Source: Ailurus styani
Taxonomy: Eukaryota; Chordata; Mammalia; Carnivora; Ailuridae
Direction: 5' to 3'
Assembly: GCA_002007465.1 (NCBI GenBank)
Contig: LNAC01001916.1
Span: 1 to 64,000 of the forward strand
DNA length: 64,000 nt
Part shown: one piece after another, positions 21,473-32,195 of the stretch
Layout of the letters: each line of letters opens with the position of its first letter
Numbering within the stretch: the first letter of the stretch is position 1
Notes under the pieces: generated by a model
Told to the model about the DNA's origin: nothing
Database searches by the model: none
What the model saw: only the letters and a program-made list of their open reading frames with translations
Program-made: the position numbers and the translations under genes

Positions 21473-22584
21473 ATGAGTAGCATAAATGTCCTAATTTTAC
21501 TTTCAGTCTGTGTGTTTAAGACTCATTTGCTGAAGGGGACATGGCTGCTATTAACCCCTTTCTCAGGTGAGATGAGAGGAGTTTACAAATAGAGGATTTG
21601 CTTGGAGATTGTCTTAAGTGGGTTTTGGTTATTTTACAGCTGCAGTGCCTTGAATCACTTCACTGAACAGCAGTTCTCCAACTTCTGGAAGCACTTTGAC
21701 AATGCAGACAAATGCAGACAACGCACTTAGGCTTACACTTAATATTCTGCATACAACATCAGAAGGTGACTAGACTCGAAAGCTTATTCATGGACTCACT
21801 GTGGCCCACGGATCTCCAGCTAAGACCTTTGTGTTTGTCACTGTCAGTAACTGTGGCAGTTTTTAGAGTGGAGATTCACCCTGAATCATCCCGCCAATGA
21901 GCAGGATCATAGTCTGATGACAAGCACTGCATTTAGGAAGAGATTGTGCAAAGAATGTTATACCTACCCTTAGAAAAACTCACTGCATGTATTTGGGGAT
22001 GGACGTTAACCTTCAACAATAAGTCCAATGACCCCTTTTGGCCAAGTTTCAAAAACTTTAAATTCAAGAAATAGAACTTCAGATTTAAGAATCATAGGTA
22101 TTAATGTTCTTCCAAGTTAGAAATACATTGCTATCACTGATTGCATTTGACTATCTTTTGTTATTGTTGTTCTTATATGTTTATTTGTCTGCCAAATTTT
22201 TAATATTTGTCCTTCTATGTGTATACTCATATTTTTATTTACTTAATATAGTTTTTCACATGTCATCAGATATTGTTTATACCAACATATTTGAAGATTA
22301 CATATTTTTTTCTTATTGTATTTAACCATTCTATTATTAAAAGGTACAGAATATTCATAATTTCTTACCCTTTGTGTTGGTGTCAATGCTCAAATTCTTT
22401 TGAGAGTTTCTCCTTGACACTCTGACCTGATTCTGAGCTTCCTGGAATCACTTCCCAAACATATTACTTGCCCTTGATTCCTGGGTTCTCAGGTGGCTTA
22501 TCAGAAAATTTATTTTTCCCAAACAAATGTGATCTCTGTCCTGAAAGGAATGCGGGTCATGTGACTTTCTGTTGCTTATTATAA
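21473..22584. other. Non-coding stretch, no gene seen
   Basis: AT-rich around 22100-22340. The 73-codon frame at 22104-22325 is phenylalanine/leucine-rich simply because the DNA is T-rich. Confidence 0.5.
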
Positions 22585-22770
22585 ATTTCTGCCTCATTTA
22601 ATCCTCATAATAGACCCATGAGGCAGGCATCACTTTCTCCATTTGTCAGATGAAGAAGCTGAGCCTCAGAAAGTTTATGTCTCTTTTCCAAGACCACACA
22701 GAGTTTGTGGGATCTGACCTCAGCGCTGCCTTGCTCCGAATCCTGTTGTCTCACCAGCTTTTCTCTACTC
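22585..22770 (-). repeat. MIR
   Basis: 'ctcatttaatcctcataata', 'ccatgaggcaggcatcactt', 'gtcagatgaagaagctgagc', 'ccaagaccacacagagtttg' follow the antisense MIR consensus closely. Confidence 0.85.
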
Positions 22771-23194
22771 CCTGGCCTGGGTGCTTCACTCATTACCCCT
22801 ATGTGTACTTGGGCAGGCTGCTTTTTCTCCTGGTTCTGCTTTCCCACTATTCCACATACCCACAAGTTTTAGGAACCTTGCTCACCTCAGGCAAAGAGCA
22901 GCCAGTTGACTTCTCACTGCCTGAAGGGCAAAGCCCCTTTTCTGGGTTAAGATAATCAATTTCTATAAATTGAATTCTGTATGTATCCAACTGTCTAATT
23001 AGTGAAACATTATCTGTGTAGGAAGAAATGTATCCTTTGGGACTAACCCCAGACTCTGCATATCTCCTCCTGGGCCTCCTTAATGAAATAACTGGGGCCA
23101 GGCGGAGAAAATTGACATTTCAAAAGCCAATGTTTATTCTTTGGACTGATTGATCAGGAATCTGTCTCTGTGCTGTGCGTGCTCATTAGACCCC

Positions 23195-23249
<55 letters not shown>
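23195..23249. repeat. (CA)n microsatellite
   Basis: An uninterrupted run of about 27 CA units. Pure runs of this length are usually polymorphic and can adopt Z-form DNA. The frame through it at 23170-23355 is an artefact. Confidence 0.97.
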
Positions 23250-23251
<2 letters not shown>

Positions 23252-23644
23252 AGAGCATACTCCCCTTGGGGCTGTTACTATCCAGAAGGCCACAGTGCAG
23301 GGCATTAGCATTTGATGCAGCCACCCATTTAAACAATGCATCTGGGGACCCTTAAATCATGGACTGTTTCAGGTGCTGGTAATGAAAGAGGAAACTTGCC
23401 GACTCATGCCACAGCTATTACTTATGTAAGTTTCCCAACTTCAGTGTATTTCTAGTACTGTGTTTTCTGACTTTGGCTCTGGCCCCACCAACAGAGCAGG
23501 ACAAGAAGGAAAGTAGAGTTTAGGGAATGGCTTTTCCTGTTCCACCCCCTGCTCAGAACCCACAACCAGAAGTCTAGATCTCTGAGTTCCATGAGGATTG
23601 GGACAGAGGCCCCAAGTTTCTATTGCTTTAATATTAATAAAATT

Positions 23645-23810
23645 TGAAATTACTGGATTCTTACTGTGTTTCAGGTACTATTGTAAGTACTTTTGCAGAT
23701 ACCAACTTATTTAATCCTCTTTGTAGTATGTACTATATCCCTGATGAGGAAACAGGTATAGTTAATTGATGTGCCTGTGTCACTCAGCTTGGATGTGGCA
23801 GGTTGTCAGT
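23645..23810 (-). repeat. MIR
   Basis: 'cttactgtgtttcaggtact', 'cttatttaatcctctttgta', 'ctgatgaggaaacaggtata' in antisense order. Confidence 0.8.
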
Positions 23811-23992
23811 GAGTATATTGTTCTTCTGCCTTGGAACAGACGTGAGGAGTTTCCTGAGGTTTCTCTTGCCCACTGACCCCTTCCCTCACCAACCAACTTT
23901 TGAGGATCCATTTTGCCAACAGACATCTTCCAGACAGTTTGGTAGTCCTTTGGAAATTTATATTATGGTGGTTTGCTCAAATAAAAAGTGTA

Positions 23993-24186
23993 GGGCGCCT
24001 GGATGGCTCAGTGGGTTAAAGCCTCTGCTTTCGGCTCAGGTCATGATCTCAGGGTCCTGGGATCCAGGCCCGCATCGGGCTCCCTGCTCAGCGAGGAGCC
24101 TGCTTCCCCACCCCCTCTCTGCCTGCCTCTCTGCCTCCTTGTGATCTCTTTCCTTCTGTGAAATAAATAAATAAAATCTTTTAAAA
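23993..24186 (+). mobile_element. CAN-SINE, plus strand, young type
   Basis: TSD of about 10 bases, 'aaaaagtgta', at 23983-23992 and about 24187-24196. 'gtgggttaaagcctctgctt' head and full CT-rich 3' part. Part of the 113-codon frame at 23803-24144 is translated SINE, not a gene. Confidence 0.94.
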
Positions 24187-24348
24187 AAAAAGTGTAGAAC
24201 TCAGCTTTTGCTAGACGCTTCTTCTAATCTGGCTCCATACCTCTTTTAACAATGCAGCAAGAAGGGAAAAGAAGGAAACTGCTGCTTATTGAGCAAATAG
24301 GATGTGCCAAGCATTCTCTCTCATGTAAATTAACTCTTCGGTCTAAGC

Positions 24349-24764
24349 CAGGGATTGGTAAACTACAACGTATGGGCCAAATCAGGCCTGCTGCTTGTTT
24401 TTTATTAATTTTTGCTTATTTTTTAAAGATTTTATTTATTTGACAGAGAGAGAGAGAGAGAGAGCACACAACCAGGGGGAACAGCAGGCAGAGGGAAAGT
24501 TAGAAGCAGGCCTCCTGCTGAGCAGAGAGCCAGATGCAGGCCTCAATCCCAGGACCCTGGGATCATGACCTGAACCGAAGGCAGACACTTAACTGACTGA
24601 GCTTGTTTTTATAAATAAAGTTTTATTGGAACACAGCCATATCCATTCATTTGGTTGTTGTCTATGGCTGCTTTCACATTACAGTAGGAAAGTTGAGTAA
24701 TTAGCATAAAGACTGTGGCCAACGAAATCTAAAATACTTATTTGATCCTTTCTGCCAAACCCTG
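24349..24764. mobile_element. Non-autonomous hAT-type DNA transposon
   Basis: Terminal inverted repeats: the left end is CAGGGATTGGTAAACT; the right end, reversed, is CAGGGTTTGGCAGAAA. The inside contains 'aataaagttttattggaaca', 'cagccatatccattca' and 'gtctatggctgctttcacat', which I recognise from a widespread mammalian hAT-Charlie-type element. I do not trust memory for its exact name. No transposase is present. An 8-base target duplication is not readable. The SINE at 24405-24600 interrupts it. Confidence 0.7.
24405..24600 (-). mobile_element. CAN-SINE inside the hAT element
   Basis: TSD 'gcttgttttt(ta)' at 24393-24404 and 24601-24612. The head stops at 'aactgactga' and lacks the final 'gccacccaggcgcccc', so the copy is 5'-truncated by about 15 bases. 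Confidence 0.92.
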
Positions 24765-24880
24765 ATCCTTGTAATAATCTATTAGGTGGGTATTATATTT
24801 ACAGATAAGGAAACTGAAGTTTAGAAAAGTTAAAGGTTAGCTCAAGATCACCCAGACCATGGCAAAGCCATGATTTATAC

Positions 24881-25688
24881 CTTTAAGAGGGTGCTTCTCT
24901 GGCAAATGATATGGCAGCCCTGGTGTTTCTCAAGGTTTCCAGGGATGCCTGTCCCCCCACCCCCAAGTGTTTCAGGGAGAATGGTACCCACAGGCTTGCT
25001 CCTCTAGTCCAGCACCTTGTTTGCAATGAGCATCCGGGTAGCTGCTGTATTCTGTTCTGTATGTCCTCTCCTCTTGGTGGTACTGGCCACTGTGTGCTGT
25101 TTTGCCATTACAAAGAATATAACTGCTCTTCCACATGACTGTCTTGTTAACCAATGGCATAGTAACACAGTCTATCATGTTCAGTGCAAGAACTGATAGT
25201 CTATACAATTGGTTCAGAAACTACCAAGAAGAAAAACAGTGATTAAATTTTTGGCTTCTATTTTTTTTCTCCCTTAGAGACAATAGTGCTGATTTCAGGC
25301 TGTCTCCATGAACAGCATATTTGTGGGAACTTCAGCAAGCTAATTTGAAGAGGAGCAATGATTACAAACATATTTGAGTCTTTGCTCCTCACCACCACCT
25401 CACATATGACCTCCTAATACTCAAATGTGGTCACAAGGAGTTCCAACATCATTAATGACAATAGGCACAAAGCTCACCTCCTCACCAATACCTTCTTCTC
25501 CTTCCTGGATTCTGAAGAGCCCCACGATCTGTGCAGCTTCTCTCCAGTCTTACACCTTCCACCTTCTCTGATGCAGTTCTTACTTCGCTGAGTGGTGCAA
25601 TCAATTGTGAGGTGTATTGATATAATTTTGTACTAAAAATAGTATCAGAATATAGGCATTCACAAATTACTTATTTGTTTCCTATAGT
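24881..25688. other. Non-coding stretch, no gene seen
   Basis: Unassigned. Short frames at 24911-25208 on opposite strands overlap and have no context. Confidence 0.5.
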
Positions 25689-25902
25689 TGTGGACTTTTG
25701 CTGGAGAACAACATACATACAGAAAAGTACACAAATAACAAGTATATAGCTTGATGAAATTTCACAAATTGAACAACATTTCTAAACTAGAATCCAGACT
25801 AAGGAATGGAATATTATCAGCTCCTAAGAAGTCTGTGCTATATCCTCTTCTAGTCACCACTCTCAAGAGTAACAACTTTCCCTACTTTTATCACCACCAA
25901 TT

Positions 25903-25941
<39 letters not shown>

Positions 25942-26510
25942 TATTTGCCCAAGGGGTACAGGTCTGTGAATCATCAGGCTTACATCTTTCACAGCATTCA
26001 CCAAAGCACAAACCCTCCCCAATGTCCATAACCCATACCAATTAGTTTTTGTTGCTCTTGATCTTCATGGAAGTGGTATCATTAGGTGCTCTTGGGTCTG
26101 GTTTCTTCCCCTCAACATAATGGTAAGATTCATCCAGATTTTGGTGTGCAATTATAGATCACTGATTTTCATTGTTGTCCAGGGAGAATATACTACAATT
26201 TACTTATCCATTCTATGGTTGATAAGCATTTGAGTAGTTTTCAGATTTTGCTATTATAAATTGTTCTCTTTATGAATGCTTTTATACATCACTTTTGGTG
26301 CACGTAACTACACATTTCTGTCAGGCATATATCTAAGAATTTAATGACTGAGTATAGTATAAGCATGCGTTCAACTTTAGAAAATAATGACAAATGGTTT
26401 TCTAAAGTGATTGGAAATGTGGATATGGGCACACTGCCATCAACGGTGCTTGAGTGTTCCAGTTTATTCTACACTATCACCAAACTTGGTAATTTGATCT
26501 TTAAAAATTA
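25689..26510 (-). repeat. Old L1 3' region, split by a younger L1
   Basis: Antisense L1: 'cagaaaagtacacaaataac', 'cttgatgaaatttcacaaat', 'gagaatatactacaatttac', 'ttatccattctatggttgat', 'ttttgctattataaattgtt'. Interrupted at 25910-26036. Confidence 0.75.
25910..26036 (-). mobile_element. Short carnivore L1 3' end insertion
   Basis: Only the last ~100 bases of a carnivore L1 plus its A-tail are present, seen here as T-run then 'ttatttgcccaaggggtaca' and 'aaccctccccaatgtccata'. A perfect 14-base TSD, 'accaattagttttt', lies at 25896-25909 and 26037-26050. Severely 5'-truncated. Confidence 0.9.
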
Positions 26511-27276
26511 TTATTATTTTAGAGAGATTCATGGTTTTTCTTGTAACAATACCTTTTTTTTTGTTTACTACTTTTATCTAATTTTTAGAAGAAAAGACAG
26601 TTGAAATTAGAGGAAAATTTTCAGGTTATTACTATTATGGGGCTGCTCTGTCTCATGGTGGGGAAAAGCCCCCAGTGAGTACCTACTGCTGCAGTTGATA
26701 AAGTAACGAATCACGGGTCTGTCTCCTGGAGGAAACCTTTGGATGTCATCAAAATGCAAAACACCAGCCTTCTAGGGAAGGCGAATCCTGCTAAATGGAA
26801 GGTCTTTTTGTTTGGTTGTTAATATGATGGATTTTGATTTGCACAGGTGAGCCTGAAGTCAGAGTTGAGACTAGCTGTCTCAGAGCAGGTACCTTAGACT
26901 AGATTACCCTAGATACCAGCAGATAGAGAGGGAGCCAAGAAAAGTTGTGTTATCAATCAGGACACTGGCATGGGCACCTGTACTCAAACCCCTGGAGAAC
27001 TTTTGGAGGGTCAGTGTAGAATAATCCACAGCCCAGGGGAAGGGAGAGTTGGGGCATTCACCCAACAACTTCCCTGCATCATCAGTTCAAGACTGTTTTC
27101 TGCTTGCACATGAATGGTCAGAAACAAAACGTCTTCAGACGGGAAGTCCCCCAACAGATTCAGCCTTCACAGAGGCGCAGTGGGGCACAAACAACCTCTG
27201 CTTCATTAGGCCTCCACCACCACTATTACTGTTTTATGCTGAATACATGGTTTAGCAAAGTAGGATCCTACCTCTC
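26511..27276. other. Non-coding stretch, no gene seen
   Basis: Unassigned; no credible frame. Confidence 0.5.
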
Positions 27277-27296
27277 AGAAGTCATGCTGACTTCCA

Positions 27297-27493
27297 GGGC
27301 GCCTGGGTGGCTCAGTGGGTTAAAGCCGCTGCCTTCGGCTCAGGTCATGATCCCAGGGTCCTGGGATCGAAGCCCACATCGGTCTCTCTGCTCAGCGGGG
27401 AGCCTGCTTCCTCCTCTCTGCCTGCCTCTCTGCCTACTTGTAATCTCTCTCACTGTGTCAAATGAATAAATAAAATCTTAAAAAAAAAAAAAA
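27297..27493 (+). mobile_element. CAN-SINE, full length, plus strand, young type
   Basis: Perfect 20-base TSD 'agaagtcatgctgacttcca' at 27277-27296 and 27494-27513. Long pure A-tail. The 121-codon frame at 27104-27469 includes SINE translation and is not a gene. Confidence 0.96.
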
Positions 27494-27527
27494 AGAAGTC
27501 ATGCTGACTTCCAAAGGAACAAATGCA

Positions 27528-27564
27528 AAAAAAAAATGCAAAAACAAAAAACAAAAAACAAAAA
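27528..27564 (+). mobile_element. Orphan A-tail insertion with TSD
   Basis: A 37-base A-rich segment (A-runs with 'atgc' and CAAAAA units) is flanked by a perfect 16-base direct repeat, 'caaaggaacaaatgca', at 27512-27527 and 27565-27580. This is what an L1-mediated insertion looks like when only the tail was copied. It lies 15 bases beyond the previous SINE's TSD. Confidence 0.65.
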
Positions 27565-27580
27565 CAAAGGAACAAATGCA

Positions 27581-28685
27581 GGCATCCAGGGGGCATGTGC
27601 TTCCCTGCCTGATGCTGACAGGACCAGTTTAGGAGCAGCATAGCATGAGACATGTTCACAGTTGTTCCACTGCACATGCCTGAAGTCTTTCCATCAGTTC
27701 CAGAGAGCTTTCTTGGAGGACCAAGGCCTAGCTTCTCTCCTTTGCATGTGTTTTTACTCATTTCTGGGAGAGAAAAACCATTCTTCTCATCTTGAAGCCC
27801 AAACAGCACCCATCAGAGGCCCAGCAGAATGGATAAGGCTGCTGCACTGTCTGTAGAGCTGCTCTACCCCGCTGGGCTGTGCGCTGTTGGGTGACAGGCT
27901 GATGAATCTCCTCCCTGCCATGGTGAAACAGAAATTCATTCCGTCTCCAGGCCAAACGCTTGCTCACCCACACTGAAAGCTGAAACACCCTACCACCAGG
28001 ACTCTTAAGTCAGGATTTCATTTCAACAGGAGTTTCAAAGCCCTGCCTGGGGCCTGAAACATATCAATTGCCTTCTCTCAGGAGAGAGGAGAGCAAGGTC
28101 TCCAGAGGCCAGAAACAGAGCTCTGAATGCACGTGGGTTTGAGAGTCTGGGTTTTCTGTAGGATATTTGGGGAAAACAATTTTTGCTTGCATAGCTTCAG
28201 AAGTTGCCCGGGTGTTTTACTGACTGTCACTGTGCTGGAGCTGAAATGGAGTCCTCATTCCTTAACTACAGATGGTCAGGATGGCAATACTGGCCAGGTT
28301 ATGCTGGACATTTCCTATAGAACCAGACTCCTCCTTTCTTCTCGGGCTCTACTGAGCCCTACTGTTAGGTTTCACTTCTGAGGACACATGGCGCAGGTAT
28401 AGCTATTCATTCTGTTCTCCCCAAGGCAGACATTATTAATCAGTCCAAAGCCTGGAAACAGACTCCTCCCTCGTCCTTCTTCAACATGCTGTTCTAGGCA
28501 GCCACAACCAACCAATCAGTTATGCATACCAGTTAAATTTATTTTCCTGGTTTGTTTCACTGTTAAAACTGGCACCTGTAAAGAGCATCATGGGAGTTGG
28601 TTATACCTCTGCCCCTCACGGCCTCTTTCCCATATATGCTATATACTTGTATTTATAAGAAGCATTCACCCATCTCCAATATTCA
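27581..28685. other. Non-coding stretch, no gene seen
   Basis: Overlapping frames on both strands at 27662-27988 and one at 28127-28381 have no splice, start or domain support. Confidence 0.5.
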
Positions 28686-28800
28686 ACATTCATTGGATAA
28701 ATATATTTTGTTAAACATGTACTGTGTTCCAAGGACTGCGCTAACATGATGGATGAATAGTCAAAAGGAGCGGGATACAAGATCAGAGCTGCTCCCTGAG
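28686..28800 (-). repeat. L2 3' end fragment
   Basis: 'cattcattggataaatatat', 'catgtactgtgttccaagga', 'ctgcgctaacatgatggatg' is the antisense L2 end. Confidence 0.6.
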
Positions 28801-29043
28801 AGAATCCTACTAAGATCAGCCTTATTACTGGAACTGCAGAAAGGTCTCTATTCATAGGACTAGGGTTCCTCAGAGTATGTCACAGCTACCTTCCACACAA
28901 TGAGTTTTGCTTTTGGAAAAGTAGAAGTCTAGCAGCAGAGAGGGAGAGTGGGTGCAGGCAGGAAGAACAAGGAAGCCAACAAGAGACTGATAGAATAGAA
29001 TTATAAGTTCTTTAATACCTTTTGTTTCTCAGTCTTTTCCCAG

Positions 29044-29417
29044 GCAAGATCCAAGACTGTGATGAGGATAGAAGTGAACTGGATCTTGTTGGGAAAAATG
29101 AGCAAGCTAGCCATACCTCTTTTCCCAGTCAACCACCCTCACTCTTGGGGAAACAGACAGATCTATTCATACACAGGGTGAGGTCACTGGATCAGGAAAT
29201 AACACCAGCACAAAGGGCAGTCATCCAGAAACTAACCAGCAGCCCAGAAAAGGGCCACCAAAAGGACTCTGCCCAAGTAGGGAAGGAAGTATCTAATCAA
29301 GACAAGCAGTCCATTGCTCTGGGATCTGGACCTGAGTATACAGAAAGCAATGGCCAGTTGGAACATGAGAAGAATGTACATGCAAGCTGTAAGAAGAAGG
29401 AGCATCTGGTGCCTTAA
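29044..29417 (+). CDS. Candidate terminal exon, hypothetical protein
   Basis: An open frame of about 124 codons runs from an acceptor-like site to TAA at 29415-29417. Upstream are a possible branch point ('gactgata', about 28987), a pyrimidine-rich tract ('ccttttgtttctcag') and two tandem AG acceptors ending at 29032 and 29043. These are 11 bases apart and in different phases. The predicted peptide is hydrophilic and rich in K, E, Q, S and D, with no membrane segment. Its end is KKKEHLVP. A donor-like 'agg|gtgagg' at 29178 offers an alternative exon end. AATAAA occurs near 29877. I recognise no domain or family. It does not look repeat-derived. It may be a real exon, a pseudogene exon or chance. 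Confidence 0.2.
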
Positions 29418-29769
29418 GTCTCAGAAGGTCTTCTGGGTGCCCCTCCAGTTCACATGTGTCTTCTAGATTACTCCTTCCTCATTCTTAAAGTAGCTCTCTC
29501 TCTTTTTTTTTTTTTTTACCATAGGAATATCCCACATGCAAGGATGATGAATCTAAGAAAAAATTCACATGAGTCACTGATGAAAGGTCTGAGGACTTTT
29601 GCCCAGAACGTGAGGGTTGCCATCTAACAATCTTGCAGGCTATCTGGGAAAGAAATGAAATGAGAGAGAAAAGTGGGTCTGGCAATATATAAACCACACT
29701 GTGCAGGGCTCTCCAAATCCATCAGTTGCAATATCTTGATAACAGTCGTATAAAATATGTGTAAATAAG

Positions 29770-29870
29770 TGCTACTCCTTTAGCTCAAAAAATGAGACTT
29801 AGAGAAACTTATAACTACTCTCTACACATGGCTGGTCCAGGATTCAAATTCTGCTGATAGTTCCTGATCA
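29770..29870 (-). repeat. MIR fragment
   Basis: 'aaatgagacttagagaaact' and 'catggctggtccaggattca' then 'aattctgctgatag' match the antisense MIR core. The end falls just before the AATAAA noted for the candidate exon. Confidence 0.5.
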
Positions 29871-30129
29871 GAAGGAAATAAAGATGCCATCAAATTATAT
29901 GATCTCACTGGGTCCTGCATAATTTATTCTGCATCTTGTTGCCCCCAATGTGCCTGACACCGAGTCTTGTATCTAGAAAATGCCCAAAAAATGTTCAAAG
30001 AAAGGAGGAAGGAAAAAGAAGGTCAAAACTTTGAATAGGGAAAAGTTGGAAGGAAGGAAGAGTAGGGCGAGTCACATATATAGCACCCATTCTGGTGAGA
30101 AGAGTGGCCTCCCAATGAGGCTTTACCTT

Positions 30130-30590
30130 ACCTTAGAGTGAAGCCTACTGTCAGCTTTGCCTCCATTTTTTTGGACACCATCACTGTCCGGGTGTGTGCT
30201 AGTTCTGTATATGTGGTCCCTCCCCACAGCCTGGACCTGGGTTCCTATGTCAGCTGCCACGACTGGCCTTGCTTGTACTGAGAGCTGGCAATACCTCGAT
30301 GTATTCCCTCCAGGATAAGACCTTGACTGATGATGGCTTGGGGGATTATAAATGCTTTTTGCACCTGCTCTGTGTAATTCTTGGGTGTTTTCACCAGAAC
30401 TCCTCCCTTTTGGCATAAAGCCCAAATTTCCCAGGACCTCTTCTTGGTACTACACCCTTGTTTGTCCTTTTCCTTCATGTCCCACTTTCCTAATCCCTTT
30501 CCAGCTTTTCCTTGGATCATTTCCAAATAAATCATGTTTGTACAGATTCTTATTTTAAGGTCTTCTGGGGAGCCCAACCTAAGACACGAG
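30130..30590 (+). repeat. Unclassified old repeat with LTR-like end (type B)
   Basis: Contains AATAAA ('ccaaataaatcatgtttgta') and ends 'cttctggggagcccaaccta', 'agacac', the same end as the copy at 19200-19515. A polyadenylation signal followed by a short tail ending in CA suggests an LTR. Frames on both strands (up to 110 codons) are repeat-derived. Confidence 0.4.
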
Positions 30591-30662
30591 CTTCATTAGA
30601 AATTTCCCTTTGAGAGCTGAAGCCTTCCAATAACCTTTTTTTTTTGGCCACACCTCAGCTTT

Positions 30663-30867
30663 TTTTTTTTTCTTTAAAGATTTTATTTATTTATTTGACA
30701 CACAGAGAGAGATCAGATCACAAGTAGGCAGAGAGGCAGGCAGAGAGAGAGGAGGAAGCAGGCTCCCTGCTGAGCAGGGAGCCCAATGCGGGCCTTGATC
30801 CCAGGACCCTGAGATCATGACCTGAGCCGAAGGCAGAGGCTTTAACCCACTGAGCCACCCAGGTGCC
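30663..30867 (-). mobile_element. CAN-SINE, full length, minus strand, young type
   Basis: 15-base TSD 'ccacacctcagcttt' at 30648-30662 and about 30868-30882. Body close to the young subfamily ('ctgctgagcagggagcccaa'). Confidence 0.95.
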
Positions 30868-31021
30868 CCACACCTCAGCTTTGATAGGGCCTAACATTCA
30901 AGTTCAATTCTTAATCAAGTTTTTAAGAATTTCTTCTTACCCTTTTCTGGTCTTTAGCCTCTGGTATGTGAGTATTGGGGATAGAGCTTGAATTCTTAAG
31001 TCCTTTGCTCAGAACTTCTTT

Positions 31022-31217
31022 TTTTTTTCTTTAAGATTTTATTTATTTGACTGAGAGAGAGTGCAAGCACACAAGTAGGGGGAGTGGCAGGCAGAGGGAG
31101 AGGGAGAAGCAGGCTCTCTACCCAGCAGGGAGCTGGATGTGCAGGGCTGGGGGGACCCTGAGATCATGACTCAAGCCAAAAGCAGGTGCTTAATTGACTG
31201 AGCCACCCAAGTGTCCC
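31022..31217 (-). mobile_element. CAN-SINE, minus strand, older
   Basis: 16-base TSD 'tgctcagaacttcttt' (31006-31021) and 'tgctcaaaacttcttt' (31218-31233), one mismatch. The region before 'accctgagatcatgac' is altered ('gtgcagggctggggg'). Confidence 0.93.
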
Positions 31218-31349
31218 TGCTCAAAACTTCTTTAGGAAAATGCCAAATATTTCCTTTTAAAGTATTTCATCACCTGCCTTAAAAAGTTCTAATCAGGACA
31301 ATTGAGGGTAAAGTAGACATTAAAATAGAATGTGTATGGTAGATAGAAG

Positions 31350-31540
31350 AATAATAGTAATTGATGTTGATTTAGTCTATCCAGAATGCCAGATACTCTT
31401 TTAAGTCCTATTCGTGAACTGCCATGTTTATTCCTGCAACAACACTGTGAAGAATGTATTATCACACACCTCCTTTTTATAGATGAGGAGGAGAGTGGAA
31501 TCTTATCACTAAGAAATCCATCACAGGACACATGGAGTTC
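31350..31540 (-). repeat. MIR
   Basis: 'atgccagatactcttttaag', 'cctgcaacaacactgtgaag', 'cctttttatagatgaggagg' in antisense order. Confidence 0.7.
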
Positions 31541-31944
31541 ACTAAAAAAGGCACTGCAGCTAGCAAAGCCCTTCTCCTTGGAGTGGGCAAATGTCATGCT
31601 TGGGTGGACCTATAAGAAGTTAGCAAGTTCCCGCAAGTTTGGCTGATTCTGATACTTTGCATTTGGGGGCAGGTTGAAGCAGGGGACAGAAGCATTGGTT
31701 AGTGAGGAGACAGGAGCCCATCATTTACCAACCAACACAAAATCCATATGCTCGGAAGTCCCTCTGAGATTCCCCAGTCCACCCCAAAGAGGAAAGAAAA
31801 GAAGATTGGTAAGGTACCTCCACCTTGGAGAAGGCTAGACTTAGCAATTCACAAGCAGTAGAGTAATTTCAAAGCAAAGAAGATCATATTAGTAGGGTGA
31901 AAAATAAACACAAACCAACACAGAATGGGCTTCAACAGCATGTA

Positions 31945-32195
31945 GTAAGACTTAAACAGCTACCATTTATTGGGCTTTGACTCTATGCCAGACCTTGTGC
32001 TCAGCCCTTTCTCCCATTTAATCCTCACAGCAGTCCCATACATAGACTCAATTCTTATTTCCTTGTAGCCAAATGAATATGAGAAAGGTTTATGTAAGTT
32101 AAGACCTACGTTCAAGGTCACTCAGCTTTTAAGAAGGAATCTCAGATAGGAACCGGGCTGCTTATGGCTATGTTTTTAACTACTAGGCTGTACTA
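31945..32195 (-). repeat. MIR, nearly full length
   Basis: 'ctaccatttattgggctttg', 'catttaatcctcacagcagt', 'ttcaaggtcactcagctttt', 'aggaaccgggctgc' and a tRNA-head remnant 'taactactaggctgtactag'. About 250 bases. Confidence 0.85.

Larger units (their letters stand above)
24275..24880 (-). repeat. MIR split by a DNA transposon
   Basis: The first part, 'ctgcttattgagcaaatagg', 'atgtgccaagcattctctc', stops near 24348. The second part resumes at about 24770 with 'taataatctattaggtgggt', 'acagataaggaaactgaagt' and 'aagatcacccagacc'. The two parts join in the order of a single antisense MIR once 24349-24764 is removed. Confidence 0.7.

Noticed and set aside
23170..23355. 61-codon frame with a His-Thr run
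   Set aside because: The run is the (CA)n microsatellite.
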